Source of the DNA: an uncultured Bacteroidota bacterium
Lineage (GTDB): Bacteria; Bacteroidota; Bacteroidia; 2-12-FULL-35-15
Length of the DNA stretch: 17,520 nt
Assembly: GCA_903833025.1 (NCBI GenBank)
Contig: CAILDT010000985.1
Location: 1-17,520 of the forward strand
Direction of reading: 5' to 3'
Notes under the pieces: model-generated
Told to the model about the DNA's origin: nothing
The model's input: only the letters and a program-made list of their open reading frames with translations
Databases searched by the model: none
Program-made: the position numbers and the translations under genes
Part shown: positions 1-6,216 of the stretch, one piece after another
Position numbering within the stretch: the stretch's first letter is position 1
Layout: the number at the start of each line of letters is the position of its first letter

Positions 1-605
1 AGATATAAATCGCTTTTGCCAAAATAAAGTAATGCATAAATACTAACACTCGGAACCCACAGAATTCTAGCTTGTCCGGTAACTCCTTCAGCAAAAATAT
101 GTTTTGCCTCTTTATTATTATGTAATGTTTTATTATCAATTACTAAAACTTTTGATGAATCAGGAATAGTATCAACACTCGCACGAACAAACTGCATACA
201 ACTATTGAACTCTTCGTTTTCTATGTTAAAAGTTTCAGCAACAGTTTTTACAAATTCGTTTTCTTGCTCCGAAATATCAGCATTGGAATTAATAAATTCA
301 ATCAAACGAATTAAAACAACCACCTTCTGAACCTGCGTAAGTTCACTGTTTATTTGGGTACAAATTCTTAAAACTTTAACCGAATGAAGTGAAGTTCTTT
401 TTTCTGTCCCATCTTTCTTTTTGCTAGTTTGATGGTGAGCTGCTAAATATTCATCAAATATGGCGAGATACTGGTCAACTAATTCCTGATTCAATTGTTG
501 TTTTAAAAACGATTGAACTATTAATCGCCCGTTATCATTAATGCCGTCCACCCTTGCAATAATTGCAAACATTTGCATCAGGGCTTTTAATATTCGTTCG
601 CTCAT
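1..605 (-). CDS. TerB-like N-terminal part of a probable ABC-type ATPase (partial)
   Basis: An open frame starts at the ATG ending at 605 (MSERILKALMQMFAIIARVD) and stays open for 201 residues to the left edge, so the C-terminal part is missing. Residues 8-149 are all-helical in character and resemble two halves of a TerB/DjlA-type domain: a first 'ARVDG' turn near residue 17 and a second 'SNADISEQENEFVKTVAE' segment at about 107-124, which fits the usual acidic 'DG.is..E..fl..ia' pattern. From residue 150 a strand-rich region begins (SSKVLVIDNKT). From memory, Bacteroidota have long proteins in which such an N-terminus is followed by an ABC ATPase and membrane segments. That extension is recall and inference, not visible here. 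The gene is last in a minus-strand unit with the two exported proteins upstream, but a terminator-like hairpin separates it from them. Confidence 0.6.
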   Translation of the reverse strand, partial: MSERILKALMQMFAIIARVDGINDNGRLIVQSFLKQQLNQELVDQYLAIFDEYLAAHHQTSKKKDGTEKRTSLHSVKVLRICTQINSELTQVQKVVVLIRLIEFINSNADISEQENEFVKTVAETFNIENEEFNSCMQFVRASVDTIPDSSKVLVIDNKTLHNNKEAKHIFAEGVTGQARILWVPSVSIYALLYFGKSDLY

Positions 606-628
606 TGTTTAAAAATTAATTTTGTTTG

Positions 629-667
629 AAAAAAAAAGACATTAATACCGTAGTAATTAATGTCTTT
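629..667 (-). terminator. Rho-independent-type terminator after the small exported protein
   Basis: A perfect 12-bp stem (635-646 with 656-667, arm AAAGACATTAAT) has a 9-nt loop and, read on the minus strand, is followed by a run of T (629-637 in complement, three of them in the stem). It lies just after the stop at 688 and before the start at 605. The stem is AT-rich, so termination may be partial and the downstream TerB-like gene could be reached by read-through. Confidence 0.65.
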
Positions 668-687
668 CAAATAGCCGTTTTAGTTTT

Positions 688-1125
688 TTACTTTTGTTGT
701 TTAAACCCAATTAAAATAACTGCGCGTCCCGAACTTTGTCCGCCTTCACCATTTAACTTTGCTTCAATAATACAATCCAACGTATTATTTATTTTAAAAT
801 CCCAGTAAGGAGCATTCTTATATTCTTTGTTTGTATAAAGCAGATTTTTTTCAGAATCAAAAACCGAAAACACAAGGTTGCCATCACTCAACCCGCTACA
901 AGCAGCAATACGATAAATGGAGCCGCCATATAGAGTTGTATGAAACTCTGCAGTCTCATCAGTATTCATTAACAACGCACGATATTGCTGTCCATCCGAA
1001 ATAAATTGATTTTCTAAATGTTTAGCACACGCGTTTGCCACTGTATCTTTTACTTGTGCCGATGCCGCGTTTACCAAAGCAAAACCACCAGCTATAAATA
1101 CTAATTTTAATATTGTTTTTTTCAT
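688..1125 (-). CDS. Small exported protein of unknown function
   Basis: This 145-residue protein has a clear signal peptide: MKK, a hydrophobic stretch, then NAASA followed by Gln, giving a predicted signal peptidase I cut with Gln at position +1 of the mature protein. The mature part is about 120 residues with alternating hydrophobic strands (GGSIYRIAACSG, GNLVFSVFDSEKNLLYTN, GRAVILIGFKQQK), which suggests a small beta-sandwich like the carbohydrate-binding or PPC-type modules of exported proteins. That fold is an inference. I do not recognise a named family. The start lies 43 bases after the stop of the lipoprotein gene upstream on the same strand, with no good promoter between, so the two are probably co-transcribed. 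A terminator-like hairpin follows the gene. Confidence 0.8.
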   Translation of the reverse strand: MKKTILKLVFIAGGFALVNAASAQVKDTVANACAKHLENQFISDGQQYRALLMNTDETAEFHTTLYGGSIYRIAACSGLSDGNLVFSVFDSEKNLLYTNKEYKNAPYWDFKINNTLDCIIEAKLNGEGGQSSGRAVILIGFKQQK

Positions 1126-1168
1126 CTTTGTTTGTAGTTTAAAGAAATATATAAGTTCTAATTTTTAA

Positions 1169-2065
1169 TTATCCTGTAATTTGATTTCTGATTGCTTTAA
1201 TCTTTTGTGAAATAGATTCAATTTGCTCTGGAGTAATTTTTACAGTAGTAGTACTATTTATTACTGTCATTTTATTAACCGGGTCAATCGAAGGTTTTTG
1301 GTAGGTATATTTAAATTCAACACCATCAAACACAGCAGACAAATCATTCAAAGCGTCAACAAATTCAGAATATTCAGGTTGGCTATAATATTGGGTTAAC
1401 AATTTAATCAAACTCTGTAACGATGATTTTTGCTCCGCAATTCTGCGTTTTATCTCCTCATTAGGTTTTGTTTTATACACATTGGTAGCAAAGTACAAAC
1501 TCTCAATCCAGCCACCAGCAAGTACTAAACCGCTAACATCATTTCTATCATTGTTTTTCAAATAACTATCCGAAGAGCGATAAGCAACACCCACCAACAC
1601 CAACATCGAATCCTGTTTTCCCATATTTTTGGTAAAACGATTAATAATATTTTCATCAAAAGCACCAGCAACACCAAGCTCATCAGCTAACTTTTTAGCT
1701 GCATTCAAATACCCAAGTGCATCCTGATTTTGGTCATAAATAGTAACATAACCAAGGTCGGCACCATAAATACCAAGGTTAACTCCTTTCGAAAAATTGG
1801 TTGAATACCCAGCCGATTTGCCTGGAAGATTTAAAATAGCTTTGCTATATGCTGCACCGCTGTTTTTTAGTAAAAATGATGTTTGTATTGGTGAAGGAAT
1901 ACTAAATATTTCTCCGTTCACATTCAGTATTGTACTTTGAGTACTGTCCACCGGTGGCACTTCTTCCACTTCCTTTTTTGCAGTATTATTACATCCTACA
2001 GCGAACAGCGAAGTAATGGCTAACAACAATATTCCTTCTTTAATTGTGATTGATTTAAATTTCAT
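1169..2065 (-). CDS. Conserved-looking lipoprotein of unknown function
   Basis: The protein has 298 residues and a type II signal peptide: MKFKSITIKEGILLLAITSL, then FAVGC with the lipidated Cys at residue 25, followed by NNTAKKEVEE. The mature part is mostly helical and soluble, with a tract around residues 112-200 (QDALGYLNAAKKLADELG, then VLAGGWIESLYFATNVY) that looks like packed amphipathic helices. No catalytic motif is visible. It is predicted to sit in the periplasm or outer membrane. It heads a minus-strand unit with the small exported protein and the TerB-like gene, and a good Bacteroidota promoter lies 29 bases upstream of the start codon. I have an impression of similar lipoproteins in other Bacteroidota genomes but can name no family or function. 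Confidence 0.85.
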   Translation of the reverse strand: MKFKSITIKEGILLLAITSLFAVGCNNTAKKEVEEVPPVDSTQSTILNVNGEIFSIPSPIQTSFLLKNSGAAYSKAILNLPGKSAGYSTNFSKGVNLGIYGADLGYVTIYDQNQDALGYLNAAKKLADELGVAGAFDENIINRFTKNMGKQDSMLVLVGVAYRSSDSYLKNNDRNDVSGLVLAGGWIESLYFATNVYKTKPNEEIKRRIAEQKSSLQSLIKLLTQYYSQPEYSEFVDALNDLSAVFDGVEFKYTYQKPSIDPVNKMTVINSTTTVKITPEQIESISQKIKAIRNQITG

Positions 2066-2093
2066 TTCAATGTTTGTTTTTAAAATTAGTTTT

Positions 2094-2125
2094 CAAATGT
2101 AGTAAAAATATTTATGATAGGTCAA
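2094..2125 (-). promoter_or_regulatory. Promoter of the lipoprotein unit (TTG-N21-TACATTTG)
   Basis: Read on the minus strand, TTG (2125-2123) is followed after 21 bases by TACATTTG (2101-2094), an exact match to the Bacteroidota -7 consensus TAnnTTTG with a near-standard -33 TTG. Transcription would begin near 2087, leaving a leader of about 22 nt before the ATG at 2065. Confidence 0.65.
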
Positions 2126-2235
2126 AAATAATATTTTATAACATATAATATACATTTCATAAAAATCTTTTTATCCTAAATTTTTAATTTAGTAGTCTTT
2201 TAATTCATATAAATAAAACAAAGCTTTAGAATCAA

Positions 2236-2243
2236 TACCTTTG
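2236..2243 (+). promoter_or_regulatory. -7 box TACCTTTG of the methyltransferase-pfkA unit
   Basis: TACCTTTG exactly fits TAnnTTTG, but no TTG is found at the usual -33 position. The predicted start of transcription near 2250 leaves only about 11 nt before the GTG at 2261 and about 35 nt before the ATG at 2285, which bears on the choice of start codon. Confidence 0.6.
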
Positions 2244-2260
2244 CAAAAAAATAAATTACC

Positions 2261-3460
2261 GTGAAACAAGAAAACGATTTTAAAATGATTGCCAAAACTA
2301 TTTTTGGCTTAGAAGAAACCCTCTCCAACGAGCTACTTCGCCTTGGCGCAAAAGATGTGGAAGTGCACAATCGGGCTGTGAGTTTTACCGGAGATTTGGG
2401 TTTTATGTACAAAGCAAATTTATGTTTGCGTACCGCGTTGCGTGTGTTAGTACCTTTTCACACCTTTAAAGTTACGGATGAAAAATCTTTTTACGATTCC
2501 ATTTCCGCCATTAATTGGGAAGATTATATGGATGTTACCGATACCTTGGCAATTGATACCGTTTTAAATTCGGATTTATTTACCCACTCACAATATCTTT
2601 CTCAAAAGGCGAAAGATGCCATAGTTGACCAGTTTAGAGCAAAGCACGGCGAACGCCCTTCTGTTGATTTAGACAAACCAACTATCAGAATTAATATACA
2701 TATATACAATACCGATTGTACGCTGGCTTTTGATAGCTCTGGAGAATCGCTGCACAAGAGGGGTTACAGAGACAAAACAAATTTAGCTCCTATTAACGAA
2801 GTACTTGCTGCTGGCTTGGTGCTACTTAGTGGCTGGGACAAGCGCACCAATTTTATTGACCCTATGTGTGGCTCTGGCACCATTTTAATTGAAGCTGCCC
2901 TTATTGCTAATAATATTCCGCCGGGTTATTATCGCGAGGATTATGGTTTCGAACGTTGGAAAAAAGTTATGCCTTTTGATGAACAGCTTTGGAACACCAT
3001 ATTTGATGCCGCTGTAAATAAAATTACGAATCACGAACAAAAAATACTGGGTGGAGAAATATCGCCGAACGTTGCCAAAAAAGCAAAGGAAAATATTAAA
3101 CTCGCTAAGGTAGATGATATAGTTTCGATAAAGGTTTGTGATATGAAAGATTTTGAAGTACCTGCCGGAAAAGGTGTGGTTATTATCAATCCGCCGTATG
3201 GCGAAAGGATGGATAAAGATAATATTGATGAACTTTATAAAATGATGGGCGATACGTTCAAGAAAAATTTTGGTGGTTATGACTGTTGGATTTTAAGTTC
3301 GAATATGGAAGCATTTAAACAAGTTGGTTTGCGACCATCTCGCAAAATAGTTTTGTTTAATGGTCCTTTGGAATGTAGATTTATGAAATACGAAATGTAT
3401 CAGGGCACAAAAAAAATTCATAGGCTGGAAGAGGGTTATAAAAAACAAAATAAAGAATAA
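2261..3460 (+). CDS. THUMP-domain class I SAM-dependent RNA methyltransferase (RlmL/TrmN-like)
   Basis: The predicted protein of 399 residues has an N-terminal ferredoxin-like/THUMP RNA-binding part (about 8-160, opening AKTIFGLEETLSNELLRLGA) and a Rossmann methyltransferase part (about 165-390). SAM-binding motif I is DPMCGSGT at 200-207, an acidic residue follows at 266 (GGEIS), and catalytic motif IV is NPPYGER at 310-316, typical of N2-methylguanine enzymes. This is the architecture of the N-terminal half of E. coli RlmL, which makes m2G in 23S rRNA; a tRNA-directed role as in TrmN/Trm14 cannot be excluded. It lacks the second methyltransferase domain of E. coli RlmL. The start used is GTG; the in-frame ATG at 2285 (MIAKTIF) is an alternative. 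Its stop overlaps the pfkA start by one base (TAATG), implying translational coupling. Confidence 0.92.
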   Translation: MKQENDFKMIAKTIFGLEETLSNELLRLGAKDVEVHNRAVSFTGDLGFMYKANLCLRTALRVLVPFHTFKVTDEKSFYDSISAINWEDYMDVTDTLAIDTVLNSDLFTHSQYLSQKAKDAIVDQFRAKHGERPSVDLDKPTIRINIHIYNTDCTLAFDSSGESLHKRGYRDKTNLAPINEVLAAGLVLLSGWDKRTNFIDPMCGSGTILIEAALIANNIPPGYYREDYGFERWKKVMPFDEQLWNTIFDAAVNKITNHEQKILGGEISPNVAKKAKENIKLAKVDDIVSIKVCDMKDFEVPAGKGVVIINPPYGERMDKDNIDELYKMMGDTFKKNFGGYDCWILSSNMEAFKQVGLRPSRKIVLFNGPLECRFMKYEMYQGTKKIHRLEEGYKKQNKE

Positions 3461-4428
3461 TGAAAAAAGTTGCTGTTTTTACTTCAGGAGGCGATTCGCC
3501 TGGGATGAACGCCTGCCTGCGTGCCGTGGTGCGCACTGCTATTTACAATAATTTGGAAGTGGTGGGAATTATGCACGGATATGATGGTTTGATTCGGAAC
3601 GAATTTATATCACTAAATTCCAAATCAGTTGCCAACATTATTCATCGCGGCGGTACTATTTTAAAAACTGCGAGAAGCAAAGAGTTTCTCACTTTGGAGG
3701 GCAGACAAAAAGCATTAGCTAATCTTCAAAAACATAACATTGATGGTATAGTTGCAATTGGTGGAGATGGAACATTTAAAGGAGCTTCAGAATTTAGTAA
3801 AATTTCAAACATTCCGCTTGTTGGCTGTCCTGGCACTATCGACAACGATTTGGTAGGCACCGATTTTACCATCGGATATGATACCGCCATCAACACTGTA
3901 GTGGAAGCAGTAGATAAAATACGCGACACCGCCGAGAGCCACGACAGATTATTTTTTGTAGAAGTAATGGGCAGAGATGCCGGATTAATTGCTCTGCGTG
4001 CAGGCATTGGCGTTGGTGCTGAAAGCATTATAATTCCAGAAACAAAAACAGATGTGGAAGATTTAATACATCGATTAGCGAATGGAAGAAAAAACAAATC
4101 TTCCAAAATAATTATTGTTGCCGAAGGTGATGAAGCAGGCGGAGCTTTCACTATAGCCGAACAAGTTAAGAAACGTTTGCCAGATTACGATACCCGTGTT
4201 ACTATTCTTGGGCATATTCAGCGAGGCGGAAACCCATCGGCTATGGACAGAGTTAATAGTAGCAGAATGGGATTTTCGGCTGTGGAAGCACTTTTGCAAG
4301 GCAAAACCAATGTAATGATAGGCATAGTAGATAAAAACATAACCTACACTCCGTTCGAAAATGCTGTAAAACATATTCAGGAACTTAACCCCGATTTAAT
4401 GCGGATGGTAAATATTTTATCGTTGTAA
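3460..4428 (+). CDS. pfkA: ATP-dependent 6-phosphofructokinase
   Basis: This enzyme of 322 residues, the normal bacterial length, phosphorylates fructose 6-phosphate to the 1,6-bisphosphate in glycolysis. Visible motifs are the N-terminal nucleotide loop FTSGGDSPGMNA (7-18), GGDGT at 101-105, PGTIDND at 124-130 with D128 as the catalytic base (equivalent to D127 in E. coli), MGR at 170-172, and GHIQRGG at 251-257. The Gly after GGD and the Gly in PGTIDND are the residues of the ATP-dependent type; pyrophosphate-dependent enzymes carry Asp and Lys there. It overlaps the upstream methyltransferase gene by one base and is followed 16 bases later by the likely ATG of the DUF218 lipoprotein gene, so the three probably form one operon. 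Confidence 0.97.
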   Translation: MKKVAVFTSGGDSPGMNACLRAVVRTAIYNNLEVVGIMHGYDGLIRNEFISLNSKSVANIIHRGGTILKTARSKEFLTLEGRQKALANLQKHNIDGIVAIGGDGTFKGASEFSKISNIPLVGCPGTIDNDLVGTDFTIGYDTAINTVVEAVDKIRDTAESHDRLFFVEVMGRDAGLIALRAGIGVGAESIIIPETKTDVEDLIHRLANGRKNKSSKIIIVAEGDEAGGAFTIAEQVKKRLPDYDTRVTILGHIQRGGNPSAMDRVNSSRMGFSAVEALLQGKTNVMIGIVDKNITYTPFENAVKHIQELNPDLMRMVNILSL

Positions 4429-4444
4429 TTGAGATTTGAATTTA

Positions 4445-5092
4445 ATGAACCTAAAACACACCTTATATATAGGTAGTATTTTAATACTATCTGGTTGTTC
4501 GCTTTTTCGCCCAAGCCCCAACAAACTTTTTAAACGCGCTTTAAAAAACCAACCTTACGATGTTATCATTGTTCCCGGATGCCCTTTTGATGGTACAGAT
4601 TGGAGCACGGCGATGAAAGGGCGAGTAATTTGGGCTGATTATTTAATTAAAAAAGGAGTTGCGAAAAACGTAATTTTCTCCGGCGGTTCGGTTTATTCGC
4701 CTTACATAGAAAGCCGCGTAATGGCACTGTATGCGGAAGCACTTGGCACGCCAAAAGAAAAAATAATTACTGAAGAAAAAGCCGAACACACCACCGAAAA
4801 CGTTTACAACTCCTACCAAATAGCTAAAAAAATGGGTTTTACTAAAATTGCAGTTGCGTCCGACCCATTTCAATCCAACCTGTTAATGGGTTTTACTAAT
4901 CGCCGTTTTAAGTTGCCTATTGCTCATATTCCTTTTATTATTGATACTCTTAAAACTATTGATAAGGTACATCCGATAATAAATCCTGAATCTGCACACG
5001 TGGATAATTTTAAATCGATAGCAGAAACACAATCGAAATGGCACCGTTTCAGGGGCACAAGAGGGAAGAATATTAAGTTTGAAAAGGAATAA
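4445..5092 (+). CDS. DUF218 (YdcF/SanA/ElyC-type) lipoprotein
   Basis: I chose the ATG at 4445, giving 215 residues; a TTG three codons upstream (4436) would add MNL. The N-terminus MNLKHTLYIGSILILSGC is a lipoprotein signal with the Cys at 18. The rest is a DUF218 Rossmann-like domain: VIIVPGCPF, then FSGGSVY, then the signature stretch EEKAEHTTENVYNSYQIAKK, then IAVASDPFQS, where the SGG and E-A-x-x-T-x-x-N elements are family hallmarks. E. coli members (SanA, ElyC, YdcF) are linked to envelope integrity and peptidoglycan or lipid-carrier metabolism, but the biochemical reaction is not generally known. Most relatives are anchored by transmembrane helices, so the lipoprotein anchor is a small variation. 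It is the last gene of the methyltransferase-pfkA unit. Confidence 0.88.
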   Translation: MNLKHTLYIGSILILSGCSLFRPSPNKLFKRALKNQPYDVIIVPGCPFDGTDWSTAMKGRVIWADYLIKKGVAKNVIFSGGSVYSPYIESRVMALYAEALGTPKEKIITEEKAEHTTENVYNSYQIAKKMGFTKIAVASDPFQSNLLMGFTNRRFKLPIAHIPFIIDTLKTIDKVHPIINPESAHVDNFKSIAETQSKWHRFRGTRGKNIKFEKE

Positions 5093-5094
5093 AT

Positions 5095-5327
5095 AAAAAG
5101 GTAGCCCAAAACGGGAACCTTTCAGGCAATACATACCACCTTTTATTGGATTCAAACTACCGATTTTATAAATGTTAGGTCCTTTTATCCAAAACATTCC
5201 AGATTTTATCCAATACATACCACCTTGTATTGGATAAAAGGAGCCAGTTTTTGGAAAATCGGTACCGATTATCGGAAAATCGGTTCCTTTTATTGCGTAA
5301 AAGGGTCCCGTTTTGGGCTACCTTTTT
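5095..5327. repeat. Degenerate 21-bp tandem array bounded by a perfect 21-bp inverted repeat
   Basis: About ten degenerate units, each with a GG-nn-CC-like core, follow one another at about 21-base spacing (core centres near 5116, 5137, 5158, 5180, 5200, 5221, 5242, 5263, 5284 and 5306). Cores are flanked by A-rich sequence on the left and T-rich sequence on the right, so units tend toward dyad symmetry; the clearest, AATCGGTACCGATT at 5257-5270, is a perfect palindrome. The whole array is enclosed by a perfect 21-bp inverted repeat, 5095-5115 against 5307-5327 (outer part AAAAAGGTAGCCC). Inside is a perfect 14-bp hairpin, 5204-5217 with 5226-5239 (TTTTATCCAATACA), loop 8 nt. The phrase CAATACATACCACCTT occurs twice (5128 and 5211, the second continuing TTG). 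It follows the DUF218 gene directly and may end its transcript. I do not recognise it as a named repeat. Confidence 0.8.
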
Positions 5328-5485
5328 GGGTAGAAGAGGCAATTTTTAGGTTGATTTGCTTTCTTAATTGTTTGTTTTCAATCAATTAGTCAATTTTAAG
5401 TAAAAAGCAGTAAAATGAAGGAGAAGTAGTTTTAAGCTTGCTGAAAATGAAAGGATGTTTCGAATTGGCGAGGAATGAAAAAAAC

Positions 5486-5518
5486 GTGCGTGCGGCACAC
5501 CGACTGCCGGAGGCGCAC
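5486..5518. repeat. GC-rich imperfect hairpin (REP-like)
   Basis: Two stacked stems, GTGCG (5486-5490) with CGCAC (5514-5518) and CGGCA (5493-5497) with TGCCG (5505-5509), are separated by a 2/4-nt internal loop and closed by a 7-nt loop. The GC content contrasts sharply with the surrounding AT-rich spacer. There is no T-run on either side, so it is not an ordinary terminator. It resembles a REP-type palindrome; only a search for other genomic copies could confirm that. Confidence 0.45.
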
Positions 5519-5574
5519 ATAATACTTCACATTTAGTGTTTCATTTCGCGTAGCGGAGATTTTTAATTGTGAAA

Positions 5575-5602
5575 TTTGAAACTTATTAATTGCCTACATT
5601 TG
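5575..5602 (+). promoter_or_regulatory. Thioesterase promoter, -7 box TACATTTG
   Basis: TACATTTG at 5595-5602 exactly matches TAnnTTTG and a TTTG sits at 5575-5578, a spacing of 16 bases, a little shorter than the usual 19-21. Transcription would begin near 5609, about 11 nt before the ATG at 5620. Confidence 0.55.
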
Positions 5603-5619
5603 TAAAAAAATAAAAACTT

Positions 5620-6129
5620 ATGAAATCTAAAACACCAAAAGAATCGCTTACTATACAAACGCAAATAGTATTGCCAAACGACACGAACACATTAGGAAAT
5701 TTGTTCGGCGGGCAGCTGTTACAGTGGATGGATATGGTGTCGAGCATAGCGGCACACCGCCACTGCAAACGGGTGGTAGTAACTGCTTCGGTAAACAATG
5801 TATCGTTTAACAACCCGATAAAACACGCCAGTTTAGTTACGTTGGAAGCAAAAGTTTCGCGTGCATTTACAACGTCAATGGAAGTGTTTATCGACGTTTG
5901 GGTGGAAGACCCCGTAACAAGCGAAAAGGTAAAATGCAACGAAGCGATTTACACTTTTGTTGCCGTTGACCAAAATGGCTCGCCATTGCCAGTGCCTGAA
6001 CTGGTGCCTGAAACAGAAGAAGAGAAAAAAAGATTTGAAGCCGCTTTGCGAAGAAAACAATTGAGCTTAATACTTGCCGGAAAAATGAAACCGCACGAGG
6101 CAGAGGAGTTGAAAGCGTTATTTTTATAA
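5620..6129 (+). CDS. Hotdog-fold acyl-CoA thioesterase
   Basis: The 169-residue protein belongs to the acyl-CoA hydrolase (YciA/BACH-type) hotdog family, which hydrolyses acyl-CoA to free fatty acid and CoA in the cytoplasm. The N-terminal signature is complete: VLPNDTNTLGNLFGGQLLQW, with N23, G27, the FGG at 29-31 and D38 of the 'WMD' on the central helix; N and D are the residues used in catalysis by this family. Then come VVVTASVNNVSFNNPIK and AFTTSMEVFIDVWVED, the second strand pair. The C-terminal 35 residues are charged helix (EEEKKRFEAALRRKQ), a common tail. It has its own promoter and stands alone on the plus strand, convergent with the GT9 gene. The acyl-chain preference cannot be read from sequence. 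Confidence 0.92.
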   Translation: MKSKTPKESLTIQTQIVLPNDTNTLGNLFGGQLLQWMDMVSSIAAHRHCKRVVVTASVNNVSFNNPIKHASLVTLEAKVSRAFTTSMEVFIDVWVEDPVTSEKVKCNEAIYTFVAVDQNGSPLPVPELVPETEEEKKRFEAALRRKQLSLILAGKMKPHEAEELKALFL

Positions 6130-6138
6130 GTAGAGAGA

Positions 6139-6216
6139 ATGGAGAATGGAGTGGGGAGTTATAAGTGTGAGCCGTAACTCCTAACTCCCAACTACTAGCT
6201 TCTCCTCTATCTCCAT
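6139..6216. terminator. Nested inverted repeats between convergent genes, likely bidirectional terminator
   Basis: ATGGAGA (6139-6145) pairs with TCTCCAT (6210-6216), and GGGAGTTA (6154-6161) pairs with TAACTCCC (6182-6189) or, in a 7-bp version (6155-6161), with TAACTCC (6175-6181). The structure lies between the stop of the thioesterase gene at 6129 and the end of the convergent GT9 gene, and its right half is inside the GT9 coding region. There is no long T-run, so a terminator role rests on position and pairing only. Confidence 0.45.

Larger units (their letters stand above)
5331..5619. other. Gene-free spacer before the thioesterase gene
   Basis: Together with the array to its left this makes a 527-base stretch without a gene. 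5331-5480 is AT-rich and shows nothing I can name. 5486-5518 holds a GC-rich imperfect hairpin, followed by unremarkable sequence and, at 5595-5602, the thioesterase promoter. No ORF with protein-like composition, tRNA or riboswitch motif was found on either strand. Confidence 0.6.

Noticed and set aside
626..808. Small plus-strand frame beginning at 626
   Set aside because: It starts in the terminator hairpin and overlaps the 3' end of the exported protein gene on the other strand; no promoter or homology is apparent.
3726..4151. 141-codon frame antisense to pfkA
   Set aside because: It lies wholly inside a clear pfkA gene, has Ser/Pro/Ile-rich shadow composition and no recognisable domain.
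4883..5218. A 111-codon minus-strand frame reading as seven-residue repeats through the 21-bp array
   Set aside because: It results from the 21-base period being a multiple of three, runs on antisense to the DUF218 gene, and has no signal, promoter or protein-like composition outside the repeat.
5095..5327. CRISPR array
   Set aside because: The units are contiguous, degenerate and 21 bases long without unique spacers, and no cas gene is near.
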